A stretch of DNA of 64,000 nucleotides from Nanosynbacter sp963524495. GTDB taxonomy: Bacteria; Patescibacteriota; Saccharimonadia; Saccharimonadales; Saccharimonadaceae. The stretch lies in assembly GCA_046846435.1 (NCBI GenBank), contig CP128407.1:124001-188000 (forward strand), in the 5' to 3' direction. Made by a program: the position numbers and the translations under genes. Every line of letters starts with the position of its first letter. Position 1 is the first letter of the stretch. Below the pieces are notes generated by a model. That model was given only the letters and a program-made list of their open reading frames with translations, had not been told where the DNA came from and ran no database searches. Shown piece after piece: positions 37,617 through 46,756 of this stretch.

Positions 37617-38291
37617 ATCCCCCCCAGAAAGGAACCACCACAATGCCTCAAAACCCAAACCGCTTGCCAACATCCTCCCCTGAGCCTCTCGGCCCAGAGG
37701 CTGCAACCTCCTCGTCATATTCCCTAGACTCAGACGATCGCTTCAAAGGAAGGCTTAATGCCAGTGACCTCGACGCCGAAGCACTCTTTGACCCAGCCCG
37801 ACGAAAGCAACTGGAAGAAGCTCAACTCGCACAAGATGACTTGGAAGCCTATCTCAACCAACGCCCCGACGAATACGGCAAAGATCCAAATGGCAACCTA
37901 CTTCCATCCGAAGAAGACCTCTATAACCAAACCCTCAACGAAGCACGCCGTGAGCGTGAGGCCACGAGTCTCACTGACCTCGCAACCGCTGCCGGAGAAG
38001 CCCTTGCTCGTGGCGACAAGACTATGGCTGATGATCTCCAAGACGAGATCCTCCAAAGACTCATTGAACGAGCCGAAACCTACGATCTAAGCCAAGAAGC
38101 CATCGACCAACGTATCCGTCAGCTTACTAAGATCATGGATAACGCCGAAAATGTCGCTAAAGAAAAAGCCACCAAAGCAGCCACCCAGCGAACCCTTTCT
38201 TTCCCAGCTACACCTCAAGCCCCAGAGTCTGCCCCGGCGGCACAGTCCGAGCCAACCCAGACCGTGCCAACAGCTCCGGTGAAGCCGGTGC
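37617..38291 (+). repeat. Copy 2 of 675-bp direct repeat
   Basis: Offset by 2609 bases from copy 1. It covers the ribosome-site leader and 216 codons; identity ends abruptly at base 38291 in both directions of comparison. Confidence 0.9.
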
Positions 38292-39448
38292 GGCCACGAT
38301 CACCGCTACAAACCCCACCGAAGCCAACCCAGGATGTCTACGACGCTCTTGAGTCATTAAAGAATAGCCAACCTGCTCCCGAACTACCGGAGGGTGGCGA
38401 ACCAGGTCTTGGTGAAGATGGCGCCGGCCCGGATCTGGAAGCTCACGCGGCAAAACAAGCTGAATATAAGCGTAAGGTAGACGACTATGTGGATGAGTCG
38501 GAAAAAATATTCGACGGGCGCGAAGAGTTTATCCGATCTTTCCCTGACGAACTTAAAGAGCAAGCTAACAAGGATTTTGACAGGTTAGAAGATTGGTTCA
38601 TGGAAATGCTTACGTCCTGTAGGCAGTTGATGTGGGCAGAAGAGGCTCTTGCCAATCCTGCCACATCGGCTGAGAATAGACAGGCGCTCCTAGAGGAGGA
38701 AGAAAAGCTTATTGCTAAGATCGGCGAGATGGAAAATGATAAGCCGGAGATTAAGACGACGGGGCGTCCAGTTTCTGGCGAGGACGGAAATGATAACGAG
38801 GTATTAGATGTAACTCGTTTGCTGGCGGCTGAAGAGTATAGGAAGAATATGGACTCTGCTAACTGGTATAGTAATGCCTACAAGTCAGCTTCTGAAGATG
38901 CTTCTCCAGAGAAGCGGTCGCAGCTGCTAATGGTGAGTAAGTGGTGTAACAACCGTGGGACTATTTACGCTGGATTAAGGGATACGCAATTAGCACTTGC
39001 TAATCCCTCAATATCCAGTGATGTGAGACAGGCTCTGATAGGCAAGGAAAGGACACTTATTAACTTGCTTAAAGATTCTGAAAACTACAAGCCAAAATAC
39101 GACCCGTCCTTGGATCTTGCTGTTTATAATAATGGAGAGCCTAATTCACAGTCAGAACAGAATAAGAATGGCGGTGGGGAGCAGCCGGAAAGTAGTAGCA
39201 GTGAGGCGGACAAGAAAAATGTGGAAAAAGGGCGTATGCTCAAGAAGCTTGGTGGATGGCTTATTCGAGTGTTAGCCATCAATGAACCAACTTCGTCAAT
39301 AGACACGACCCCGAAGTCATCTGATGGCACGGGCAATACGGTCGATCAAGAACAACGAGTCAAGGTGAAGGTGCCTCGAAAACAGCCACTGAACCCAATC
39401 CCGAAACGTCAGGTAAGGCGAAAAAGTAGTACAAATGCTACAAACTAA
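37643..39448 (+). CDS. Shared-head protein B, alternative C-terminus (601 aa)
   Basis: Residues 1-216 equal those of protein A. The tail is different: a proline-rich hinge, a helical region, and two copies of a two-helix repeat (EALANPATSAENRQALLEE near 352 and LALANPSISSDVRQALIGK near 451), the same motif found once in protein A. A Ser/Glu-rich linker and a basic C-terminus (KVPRKQPLNP...RQVRRKSS) follow. It has no collagen-like part, no signal peptide and no membrane helix. The terminator at 39484 ends it. Function unknown; the head-tail organisation suggests a common targeting or assembly head with exchangeable tails. Confidence 0.8.
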   Translation: MPQNPNRLPTSSPEPLGPEAATSSSYSLDSDDRFKGRLNASDLDAEALFDPARRKQLEEAQLAQDDLEAYLNQRPDEYGKDPNGNLLPSEEDLYNQTLNEARREREATSLTDLATAAGEALARGDKTMADDLQDEILQRLIERAETYDLSQEAIDQRIRQLTKIMDNAENVAKEKATKAATQRTLSFPATPQAPESAPAAQSEPTQTVPTAPVKPVRPRSPLQTPPKPTQDVYDALESLKNSQPAPELPEGGEPGLGEDGAGPDLEAHAAKQAEYKRKVDDYVDESEKIFDGREEFIRSFPDELKEQANKDFDRLEDWFMEMLTSCRQLMWAEEALANPATSAENRQALLEEEEKLIAKIGEMENDKPEIKTTGRPVSGEDGNDNEVLDVTRLLAAEEYRKNMDSANWYSNAYKSASEDASPEKRSQLLMVSKWCNNRGTIYAGLRDTQLALANPSISSDVRQALIGKERTLINLLKDSENYKPKYDPSLDLAVYNNGEPNSQSEQNKNGGGEQPESSSSEADKKNVEKGRMLKKLGGWLIRVLAINEPTSSIDTTPKSSDGTGNTVDQEQRVKVKVPRKQPLNPIPKRQVRRKSSTNATN

Positions 39449-39483
39449 GGTACATTAACCTCGTAGAGGGGACGGTATTACGT

Positions 39484-39520
39484 AAAAGCCAGTGCTGTTT
39501 GTCGGCGCTGGCTTTTGCTC
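39484..39520 (+). terminator. Terminator after shared-head gene B
   Basis: AAAAGCCAGTGC / GCGCTGGCTTTT, 12 bp with one T-G pair. Confidence 0.85.
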
Positions 39521-39596
39521 GTGATGAGCAGTGAGTTGGTATAAACATGAAGAATTGATATAATAGACAAAAGAGCAGTGAAGCAAAGGAGACGAT

Positions 39597-40046
39597 ATGT
39601 TCCAACTAGACGATAATTTTTTGAAAGAATTAGGACTAGACCAGCTGCCGGATGAGCAGAAGAAGCCGTTTTTACAGCATATTTATAGCGAGTTGGAGCT
39701 ACGGGTCGGCGAGCGGTTGAGTCAGGGGATGAGCGACGCGCAGCTGGATGAGTTTGCGAACATCATCGACAAGGCGCCGGGCGCGGTAGATGAGTTTCTC
39801 GCCAAACACGCACCAAATTACCAGCAGGAGCCGATGTTCCAGCGGCTGGTGCAAGCGACCAAGGCTGATCCGAATAATCCGGGTCTAAAAGACGAGTTTG
39901 CGGCGACGAAGTGGCTGGAGGTAAACCGGCCTGATTATCGCGATGTGGTGGCGGCAACGATGGATGAGCTGAAGAAGGAGATTATAACTAACCGCGAGGC
40001 TATTTTAGGCGGTATGAGTGCATCCTCGGCGCCGGGACAAGCTTAG
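39597..40046 (+). CDS. DUF5663-type helical protein (149 aa)
   Basis: AAGGAGACGAT precedes the ATG and TATAAT lies at about 39558. The N-terminal half (LGLDQLPDEQKKPFLQHIYSELE then RVGERLSQGMSDAQLDEF) is the CPR-typical DUF5663 pattern. The second half reads as a linker and a helix ending WLEVNRPDYRDVVAATMDEL. Cytoplasmic, acidic. Molecular role unknown. It ends 31 bases from the convergent fmt gene without a clear shared terminator. Confidence 0.7.
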   Translation: MFQLDDNFLKELGLDQLPDEQKKPFLQHIYSELELRVGERLSQGMSDAQLDEFANIIDKAPGAVDEFLAKHAPNYQQEPMFQRLVQATKADPNNPGLKDEFAATKWLEVNRPDYRDVVAATMDELKKEIITNREAILGGMSASSAPGQA

Positions 40047-40077
40047 AGCGAGCCTTTAGCTGCCTTAGCTCATGAAC

Positions 40078-40953
40078 TTAGCCTTGATGGCCGCGGAGAA
40101 ACGCCTCTGCGGTCATTTTTTTGCCGCTCGGGGCGATCAGTTCGAGGATGGTTACGTACCGTCCATCACAGCACTTAACGCTCAGCGGCGATTCTGGAGC
40201 GTCTGAGACGTGAGTTTTGGTAATAATGAGCTCACGGTCATGAATGCGCAGACGACTACGTGGAAAGCCGAGATACGCCCGCACATGGGCATCGGCGGCT
40301 GCGGCGGTCATTGCCGTCGGGTCAATGAGTGACATATCCTTGGAAAGCAGCTGGCAATACGTGGCATCGGCGTCGTTTTGCGGAGTTGGCTGGAGCGTAC
40401 CGGCGAGGATGCCCGGCAGCGTGCGTACGAGCAGGTCGCTGCCAGCAGCAAACAACTCATCATATAGCCGCGGTTTGGTTTCAGTGCCGGTGAGCGGGTG
40501 ACGGTGTTGGGCGTAAATTGGGCCAGCGTCCATCTGGGCGTCAAGTTGCATAATGGAGATGCCGGTTTCTGTATCTTGGTGCAGAATGGCGGCCTCGATC
40601 GGTGAAGGGCCACGCCATGTTGGCAGTAGCGAGGGATGGAGATTAATAATACCAGGAGTGAAGAGGTCAATGATTGACTGGGGGATAATTTTGCCGTAGG
40701 CGACGAGGACGCCAGCGACAGGCTGAAGGGCGGTGATATCGGGGATAATGTCGCGGAGTTTGTTGGGTTGCCAGACGAGGATGCCATGTTGGCGGGCAAA
40801 GGTTTTGACTGGCGGCTCGGTGAGCTTGTGGCCGCGGCCGCTACGCATATCGGGTTTGGTAATAACGGCGTGAACGGGAAATCTCGCCTCGTAGAGTGCT
40901 TTAAGGGCGATTAGACTGTACGCTTCGGTGCCGAAAAAGATGATTGGTGGCAT
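40078..40953 (-). CDS. fmt: Methionyl-tRNA formyltransferase
   Basis: 291 aa from MPPIIFFGTEAYS at 40953, one base after the def stop; an upstream in-frame extension overlaps def and is rejected. The catalytic motif is INLHPSLLPTWRGPSPIE near 105 with the Asn-His pair and, later, the Asp in MQLDAQMDAGPIY. The C-terminal OB domain is present but short. The enzyme formylates Met-tRNAi with 10-formyl-THF for initiation. Translationally coupled to def, its functional partner. Confidence 0.95.
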   Translation of the reverse strand: MPPIIFFGTEAYSLIALKALYEARFPVHAVITKPDMRSGRGHKLTEPPVKTFARQHGILVWQPNKLRDIIPDITALQPVAGVLVAYGKIIPQSIIDLFTPGIINLHPSLLPTWRGPSPIEAAILHQDTETGISIMQLDAQMDAGPIYAQHRHPLTGTETKPRLYDELFAAGSDLLVRTLPGILAGTLQPTPQNDADATYCQLLSKDMSLIDPTAMTAAAADAHVRAYLGFPRSRLRIHDRELIITKTHVSDAPESPLSVKCCDGRYVTILELIAPSGKKMTAEAFLRGHQG

Positions 40954-40954
40954 G

Positions 40955-41530
40955 TTAGTCCCACAGTTGAGAATTATCTTTGATGTCGGCTTCGTAATTA
41001 AGTGGCTGTAATTCACCAGAATCATCGAGCGTGTAAAAAGCATCGTGCTGGTCGCGGATATGATCGATAAAGACGATGCCATTGGTGTGATCGATCTCGT
41101 GCTGGATAACACGGGCAAGGAAGCCTTCGGCCTTGAGGCGAATCTCGTTGCCATCGAGGTCAAGAGCCCTGACGCGGATTTTAGAATGGCGGGGGACTTT
41201 GCCGTAGACGTGCTTGACGCTGAGGCAGCCTTCGAAATCGGCGACAATTTCTCCCTCGTATTTGACAATTTCAGGGTTGATCAAGGTGGTGAATTCGCGA
41301 GTAGCTTTGTCGTCAAAGTCGCTGCGGACGATGATGACGCGCTCGAGATGATCAACCTGGATGGCAGCTAGGGCAGCGCTGATTTCATGAGGGCGAGAAT
41401 CTTCCCAGTCAAGAGCGGCCGCGATCATATCGGCTGATAACTGGCGCACCTCGTCGGTGATGACGTGAATTTTAGCTGATTTTTGGCGGAGATGCGGATT
41501 TGGTAGGGCAATGATATCGTCTTTAGTCAT
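40955..41530 (-). CDS. def: Peptide deformylase
   Basis: 191 aa. The start is the ATG at 41530: an earlier ATG overlaps the TATAAT (41538-41543, - strand). Motif 2 EGCLS near 103 and motif 3 QHEIDHTNG near 148 hold the three metal ligands. Motif 1 is altered: SAALAAIQ in place of GxGLAAxQ. It removes the formyl group from new proteins. First gene of the def-fmt operon and probably leaderless. Confidence 0.95.
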   Translation of the reverse strand: MTKDDIIALPNPHLRQKSAKIHVITDEVRQLSADMIAAALDWEDSRPHEISAALAAIQVDHLERVIIVRSDFDDKATREFTTLINPEIVKYEGEIVADFEGCLSVKHVYGKVPRHSKIRVRALDLDGNEIRLKAEGFLARVIQHEIDHTNGIVFIDHIRDQHDAFYTLDDSGELQPLNYEADIKDNSQLWD

Positions 41531-41553
41531 TGTGATCATTATAGCACAGGTGG

Positions 41554-43497
41554 CTAGAGGAGGCTGGTCGGGTCGAGCTCAGCCTGCCAATGAGCGGGTG
41601 GTACGAGATCAAGGAGGCTGACAAGGTCGCTGCGGCGCGGGCTTTTGAGAATGAGCTGCCAGCGGTACGTGTCGCGGACGCGCTCGTAAAACGCCGGTGT
41701 TGGGCCAAGGATGCGCACGTCGTTCGGGGCGGCTGTCTGCAGTGTCTGGGCGAGCTTTTTGGCGTTGCGGATGGCGGCAGCTTCGGTTTTGTAGACGCAG
41801 GTTAATTTAAGTAGATAGACGAACGGTGGAAAGTCAGTGGCGCGTCGCTGGGCGATAGTGCGGGCGTAGAAATCAGTATAGTTTTGGGCAAGCCCATCTC
41901 GGATGGCGGGATGATCCGGCTGAAAGGTCTGGACGATGACGTCGGTGGCGTGATGGGAGCGGCCAACGCGGCCAACGACTTGGGCGAGGAGCTGGAAGGT
42001 GCGCTCGCTTGAGGAAAAGTCAGGCAGTGTCAACCCGGCGTCAGCTTGGACGACACCAACAGTGCGTAGGTGCGGTAGATCGAGGCCCTTGGCGATCACT
42101 TGGGTGCCAATGATGATGCCAATTGAACCGTTTTTGAGCTCATTGTAGCGCTGGTCAGCTGCGTCGTGGGTACTTGTATCGCCATCGAAGCGGGCGATGG
42201 TGCTCGCGGGAAAGAGCTTGCGTAATTCTGCCTCGATGCGCTTGGTGCCGAGGCCTTTATGAATGATATCGGCATGACGACACTCGGGGCAGCTGGTAGG
42301 GACGGTTGCAGTGAAACCGCAGATATGACAGAGGAGCTGGTGCTGGTCGGCGTGTAAGGTGAGTGGCACAAAACAGCGCGGACAGCCGGCGTTCCAGCCA
42401 CATTGTTCACATAGGGTGATAGCGGCAGTGCCGCGGCGATTGTGAAAGATGAGGGCCTGATGACCGTCATCCAGCGAGCCAGTGATAGCCGCGAGTAGTT
42501 GATCAGAGAGAAAGAAATGCTGAGTAAAGTTCGTGCGCTTGGTCATGTCAATCAGCGAGACGCGCGGTTTAACGGCGTCTGAACGGGCGGGTGTGGGCAT
42601 AGCGATGATGGGTCGGCCAGCGGTTTTTGCCAGAAAATAATCGCTGATCGTAGGGGTAGCGCTGCCGAGGACGAGCTTGGCTTCGTGCTGGCGAGCGAGA
42701 ATGGCCGCAGTACGCAGCGCTGAGTAGCGGGGCGATTGCTCCTGCTTGAAGCTGGGTTCGTGACATTCATCAATGACGACGAGCCCCAGCTGCTGGACGG
42801 GCATGAACAGGGCTGATCGAGGGCCGATGACGATGAGCGGGTCGCGTGAATTGATAACATGTTGCCAAGTCACGTGCCGTTCAGCCTCGGTCTGGCGCGA
42901 GTGGGTGAGGATAATATTATCGAAATACCTTGCAAATTCGGTAACGAGCTGTGAGGTGAGGGCAATTTCTGGTACCAGGATAATTGACGACAAGCCCTCG
43001 TCCATCAGCCGCCGGGCGAGCTCAATATAGACACGTGTTTTGCCAGATCCAGTCACGCCATGTAGCAGGGCGCTACCAGGAAGCATGTCGTCAATGGTGG
43101 TGATGGCGGCGCTTTGGTCGGGCGTAAGGGCTGTTGTCGGTGGTCGTGAGGCCTGCGGACTGGTGGCGCGTGGGGATATGTGGCGGCGTTTTTTCGTCAG
43201 GCCACGCGGCAGAACGGTCTGCCAGACGGTCGCGAGATACGTATGATAATAACTGCTCATCCACAGAGCCGTCTGGACGAGCGGTAGCGGCACGGGGGCG
43301 TCATCTAAAAGCTGGACGATTTCCTTAACCGTAAACTCGGGCTTAACGACTGCCGACATAATGATGCCAACGCACTGAGCTGAGCCAACTTCTATAACGA
43401 CCAGCGCACCGACTGGCAACCGCTCGGGGTGTGAATAGGTAAACGAATGCGCATCGGCACGAATGATCTTGATCGGTGATACCAAATAGTAGTGCAT
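41554..43497 (-). CDS. priA: Primosomal protein N' (PriA helicase)
   Basis: 647 aa. N-terminal 3'-DNA-binding domain 1-95. Helicase motifs: GVTGSGKTRVYIE near 146, LVPEIALT near 175, VIDECHEPSFKQEQ near 240 (DEAH-type), and IIGTQVIAKGLDLP near 470. The zinc-binding insert lies at about 360-400: CEQCGW, CPRC, CHICGF, CPEC, all Cys present. It restarts collapsed replication forks. TATAAT lies ten bases upstream of the ATG. The def promoter occupies the 23 bases after its stop. Confidence 0.95.
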   Translation of the reverse strand: MHYYLVSPIKIIRADAHSFTYSHPERLPVGALVVIEVGSAQCVGIIMSAVVKPEFTVKEIVQLLDDAPVPLPLVQTALWMSSYYHTYLATVWQTVLPRGLTKKRRHISPRATSPQASRPPTTALTPDQSAAITTIDDMLPGSALLHGVTGSGKTRVYIELARRLMDEGLSSIILVPEIALTSQLVTEFARYFDNIILTHSRQTEAERHVTWQHVINSRDPLIVIGPRSALFMPVQQLGLVVIDECHEPSFKQEQSPRYSALRTAAILARQHEAKLVLGSATPTISDYFLAKTAGRPIIAMPTPARSDAVKPRVSLIDMTKRTNFTQHFFLSDQLLAAITGSLDDGHQALIFHNRRGTAAITLCEQCGWNAGCPRCFVPLTLHADQHQLLCHICGFTATVPTSCPECRHADIIHKGLGTKRIEAELRKLFPASTIARFDGDTSTHDAADQRYNELKNGSIGIIIGTQVIAKGLDLPHLRTVGVVQADAGLTLPDFSSSERTFQLLAQVVGRVGRSHHATDVIVQTFQPDHPAIRDGLAQNYTDFYARTIAQRRATDFPPFVYLLKLTCVYKTEAAAIRNAKKLAQTLQTAAPNDVRILGPTPAFYERVRDTYRWQLILKSPRRSDLVSLLDLVPPAHWQAELDPTSLL

Positions 43498-43661
43498 GTC
43501 TTGCTTTATTATACCGCGCTGGCTGGTTGAATATAATCATGAGCGTTTTAGGGTGTAAGCACGTATGCTGAAGGGTAGGGCGTATAATTGTCAAAAAAGC
43601 TTGTCGGGTGTTGTAAAATTGTGATACACTGAGTGGTAACGAAAGGGAATATGGGGAGAGA

Positions 43662-43964
43662 ATGCTTGACATTTTTATTACATCACGAGTGAGACGCAAA
43701 ATCGTAGTTGTGTATGCCAAGTATCCTGATTTTCATACGCATGTTCGGGGGCTAGCCAAGCTGATCAAGGAAGATCCTGGTAACATTCAGCGCGAGCTCA
43801 AGCGGCTGGAAAAGGTTGGTTTCCTGAGGAGCGAGAAGCAGGGCAATTCGCGGGCATACTTTACGAATAAACAATTCCCAATTTTCAAGGAATTACAGAG
43901 TATGGTGATTAAGTCGCAGCAACATGCGGCCCGGCCGAAGCGCGGCTCGGTTGATAGAGATTGA
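43662..43964 (+). CDS. Winged-helix transcriptional regulator (100 aa)
   Basis: A single wHTH domain: LDIFITSRVRRKIVVVYAK, recognition helix region DPGNIQRELKRLEKVGFL and wing EKQGNSRAYFTNK. It resembles the N-terminal half of the regulator at 430. GGGGAGAG precedes the start. Its stop overlaps the recJ ATG as TGATG, so the two are cotranscribed. It may autoregulate, but no clear operator is seen. Confidence 0.75.
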   Translation: MLDIFITSRVRRKIVVVYAKYPDFHTHVRGLAKLIKEDPGNIQRELKRLEKVGFLRSEKQGNSRAYFTNKQFPIFKELQSMVIKSQQHAARPKRGSVDRD

Positions 43965-45601
43965 TGACCTTATTTGAGCAGATTTTGACAGCGCGAGGCC
44001 TCGTGACGCGAGCAGCACGTCAGGCTTTTTTGCAGCCCGATTATACGGCGGTGAAACATGATCCGTTTTTGCTGCCAGACATGAAAAAGGCAGTGGCACG
44101 GTTGAAACAGGCGCGGGAGCAGGGCGAAAAAATCGTCATTTATGGTGATTATGATATCGATGGACTGAGTGCCACGGCGCTGCTGCTGGATGCCTTTGGT
44201 AAGTTTGGTTTTGAGGACGTCGATGCTTTCATTCCGAACCGGTTTGTTGAGGGCTATGGTATGACCATGGGCGCGGTGGATAAGGTGCGCGATATGGGAG
44301 CGGATTTGATTGTGACAGTGGATACCGGCAGTTTGTGTCATGCGGAAATTGCCTATGCCACCAGCTTGGGAATTGATACGGTGGTGACAGATCATCACAA
44401 TGTTGCCGAAACGCCACCGCCGAGCGTGGCAGCGGTGAGTCCGAAGTTCTCAGGACACAGTTATCCATTCCGTGATTTGTGTGGTGCGGGCGTGGCATTT
44501 AAGTTGGTGCAAGCACTGCAGACTGAACTGGACGGCTTACCTGATGGCTATGAAAAGTGGCTGCTGGATTTGGTAGCACTGGGGACGGTATGCGATATAG
44601 TGACGTTGGCGGATGAAAATCGGGCGAACGTCTATTGGGGCTTAGAAGTGTTGAAAAAACAACAACGTCCAGGACTGAAAGCGTTGATGGCGGTGGCAGG
44701 TATTGAACCAGGGCAGGTTAATGCCAGGCATCTGGGGTTCGGTCTGGGGCCGCGAATGAATGCAGCAGGTCGGCTGGAGACGGCGCAGCACGCACTAGAT
44801 ATGCTAACGGCGCGCGACGGGCTGGCGGCACTGGAGGCGAGTGAGAAGCTAGAGGAATTGAACGTCAAGCGGCGTGGAATTCAGGACACGATTTTTGAGG
44901 AGGCATGTGTGCAAGCCGAGCAGTTGGCTGATGATCGGGTGTTGGTGGTCAGTAGTGATGGCTGGAATCACGGCGTTATCGGCATTGTGGCGTCGAAACT
45001 GGTGGAGAAATATAAAAAGCCGGTGTTTATCATTGGCGAGCGCGGTGAGGAAGCGACTGGTTCGGCGCGCAGTTTTGGTGATTTTTCAGCGGCCGATGCC
45101 GTGCGGGCGGCGGACGATATCATTATCAAAGGCGGCGGACACGGAGCAGCGGCGGGCGTGACGCTGGCGACTGGGAAAATTGGCGATTTTCGTCGTCGCG
45201 TTAATGAGTTTTATGATTCGCTGCAGCTTACAAACCAAGAGCGATATTTGCTGCCGCGAGCTGATGTAGAAATTGATGATTTTTCGGAAATTGATGAGGA
45301 GTTAGTGGCAAATTTGGCGAAAATGGAGCCATTTGGTAATGGTAATCCCGAGCCTGTGGTAAAAATCACTACAGCTATCGTACTGAGCGCGCGACGGATG
45401 GGTGCGGGTGGGCAACACGTTAAATTAGCGCTGCGTGATAAAAATAGTAAAGTGTTGCAGATGCTGGCGTTCAACGCGCCAGAGGAATTTTTCCGCGAGC
45501 CGGGCGACGAGGTGGTGGCGTGGTTCCAGCCAACTGTCAATGAATGGCAGGGGGTGCGGACGGTTGAGGGGCGGCTCGTTCACGTGGCTTTGTTTGATTG
45601 A
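43964..45601 (+). CDS. recJ: Single-stranded-DNA exonuclease RecJ
   Basis: 545 aa. The DHH phosphoesterase motifs are intact: YGDYDIDGLSATAL near 61, TVDTGS near 118, VTDHHNVAE near 140 and the DHHA1 domain GGGHGAAAGVT near 387, followed by an OB-like C-terminal domain. RecJ digests 5'-ended single strands in recombination and mismatch repair. ATG at 43964 is chosen over a TTG one codon earlier. Confidence 0.95.
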   Translation: MTLFEQILTARGLVTRAARQAFLQPDYTAVKHDPFLLPDMKKAVARLKQAREQGEKIVIYGDYDIDGLSATALLLDAFGKFGFEDVDAFIPNRFVEGYGMTMGAVDKVRDMGADLIVTVDTGSLCHAEIAYATSLGIDTVVTDHHNVAETPPPSVAAVSPKFSGHSYPFRDLCGAGVAFKLVQALQTELDGLPDGYEKWLLDLVALGTVCDIVTLADENRANVYWGLEVLKKQQRPGLKALMAVAGIEPGQVNARHLGFGLGPRMNAAGRLETAQHALDMLTARDGLAALEASEKLEELNVKRRGIQDTIFEEACVQAEQLADDRVLVVSSDGWNHGVIGIVASKLVEKYKKPVFIIGERGEEATGSARSFGDFSAADAVRAADDIIIKGGGHGAAAGVTLATGKIGDFRRRVNEFYDSLQLTNQERYLLPRADVEIDDFSEIDEELVANLAKMEPFGNGNPEPVVKITTAIVLSARRMGAGGQHVKLALRDKNSKVLQMLAFNAPEEFFREPGDEVVAWFQPTVNEWQGVRTVEGRLVHVALFD

Positions 45602-45728
45602 TGTGGTAATTACAACTTTTGTTTGAAGGTGATCGCTAGTTATTTGGGTGTAGTGGTTTTTTCGTTGTGAAATTCGCAACGATGTTATGTATCGAAACTA
45701 CGCACTTCCTCCAAGTAACATTAGCAAC

Positions 45729-45757
45729 TTGACAAATAACAAAAAAGAGGGTAGCAT
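45729..45757 (+). promoter_or_regulatory. Promoter TTGACA-17-TAGCAT
   Basis: TTGACA (45729-45734), 17 bases, TAGCAT (45752-45757). The same box types as at the duplicated-head genes. Confidence 0.65.
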
Positions 45758-45801
45758 GAACTCATGATATAAAATTTGCTAAACGCAAGAAGGAAATAAA
45801 C

Positions 45802-46407
45802 ATGACACAAAATTATGAACATGCCGATGGCAATGGAAGTCCAAATCCAAACGCTGCTAATTGGGCCGAGGTCGATAGGGAGAATGGACCAGTTCATCTG
45901 GACTTATCTACATTAGATTTTTCTAAAGTAAAAGATACTTATAGTAAGATCAAAGATCCCAATAAGGCTATTGAGGTTGAGATTTCAGAAACCACTCAGA
46001 AGGTAGAAACAGTTATCACAGAAGAAGACGGAACAGAGCGAGTTGAGACGGTTAATATAGCGAATCCTGGTGATGCAATCGTTACGGGCGAGAAAGGCGA
46101 GCGTTATATTATAAATGCCAAAGATTTTCATAACCTCTATGAGCCACTTACGGAAGAGAATGGTGTAGCTGCTAATGGTAAGTATTTGCCTAAAAATGTT
46201 GTGAAGTGTATGGAGAACCCAGAGGGTAAAGAGATTGTCATTGATGCGCCGTGGGGTGGTCAACAGACAGGTGGGGCTAATTGCATAATTGTAGAAAGTC
46301 AAATTGAGAACAGTAATGGTGAAAAAGAAAGATATATTATTGAAAGAGGTGCGTTTGAGGCAACATACAAAAAAGATAGCCAAACCTCTGAAGAAGAGCA
46401 GCTTTAG
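45802..46407 (+). CDS. PGDYG-like repeat protein (201 aa), function unknown
   Basis: Acidic, soluble-looking protein with two related blocks: NPGDAIVTGEKGERYIINA...F...Y (about 88-115) and IIVESQIENSNGEKERYII...F...Y (about 162-190). This fits the PGDYG-type small domain, whose function is not established. The first 60 residues are polar with possible disorder. GAAGGAAATAA precedes the start. A+T-richer than the adjacent recJ and rpsU genes. Monocistronic, with its own consensus promoter and terminator. Confidence 0.55.
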   Translation: MTQNYEHADGNGSPNPNAANWAEVDRENGPVHLDLSTLDFSKVKDTYSKIKDPNKAIEVEISETTQKVETVITEEDGTERVETVNIANPGDAIVTGEKGERYIINAKDFHNLYEPLTEENGVAANGKYLPKNVVKCMENPEGKEIVIDAPWGGQQTGGANCIIVESQIENSNGEKERYIIERGAFEATYKKDSQTSEEEQL

Positions 46408-46432
46408 TTGGCTGGGCTAAAATTAGTTGCCG

Positions 46433-46467
46433 GACGCCGCACGGATAAATATCGGGTGGCGTCTTTT
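46433..46467 (+). terminator. Terminator after PGDYG-like gene
   Basis: GACGCC / GGCGTC (46433-46438, 46458-46463) followed by TTTTCG. Confidence 0.75.
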
Positions 46468-46522
46468 CGTGCTCAGTCTAACCGATCTTAGATGCTAATT
46501 TGTCAAATATTTTCTCATCTGT

Positions 46523-46528
46523 TATAAT
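46523..46528 (+). promoter_or_regulatory. -10 element TATAAT before rpsU
   Basis: Nine bases before ATG 46538, with no ribosome site between. Confidence 0.5.
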
Positions 46529-46537
46529 GCAAAAAGT

Positions 46538-46756
46538 ATGGTTCAAGTTACACGTAAAGATCAGAAGGAAGCGAACGAGAATGTGATTCGTCGCTTTAAT
46601 CGCAGGGTGCTGCAGAGCGGTGTCCTTGCACGGGCAAAGTCAGTGATGCGATTTGCCAAGCCGATTTCCAAGGTTGAGCGCCGTAAGAAAGCGATTATTC
46701 GCCGCGAGCGCCGGGCCGAGAAAACAGCCAGGATGCGCATGGGGGCAACGCGTTAA
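46538..46756 (+). CDS. rpsU: 30S ribosomal protein bS21
   Basis: 72 aa, very basic, with the bS21 pattern VIRRFNRRVLQSGVLARAKS and a long Arg/Lys helix. bS21 sits at the 30S platform near the anti-SD, so it affects SD-dependent initiation. Overlaps the yqeY start as TAATG. rpsU-yqeY pairing is common across bacteria. Confidence 0.92.
   Translation: MVQVTRKDQKEANENVIRRFNRRVLQSGVLARAKSVMRFAKPISKVERRKKAIIRRERRAEKTARMRMGATR

Noticed and set aside
40954..41268. N-terminal extension of fmt up to 41268
   Set aside because: It overlaps def in another frame, and its sequence is low-complexity shadow; MPPIIFFGTE is the true family start.
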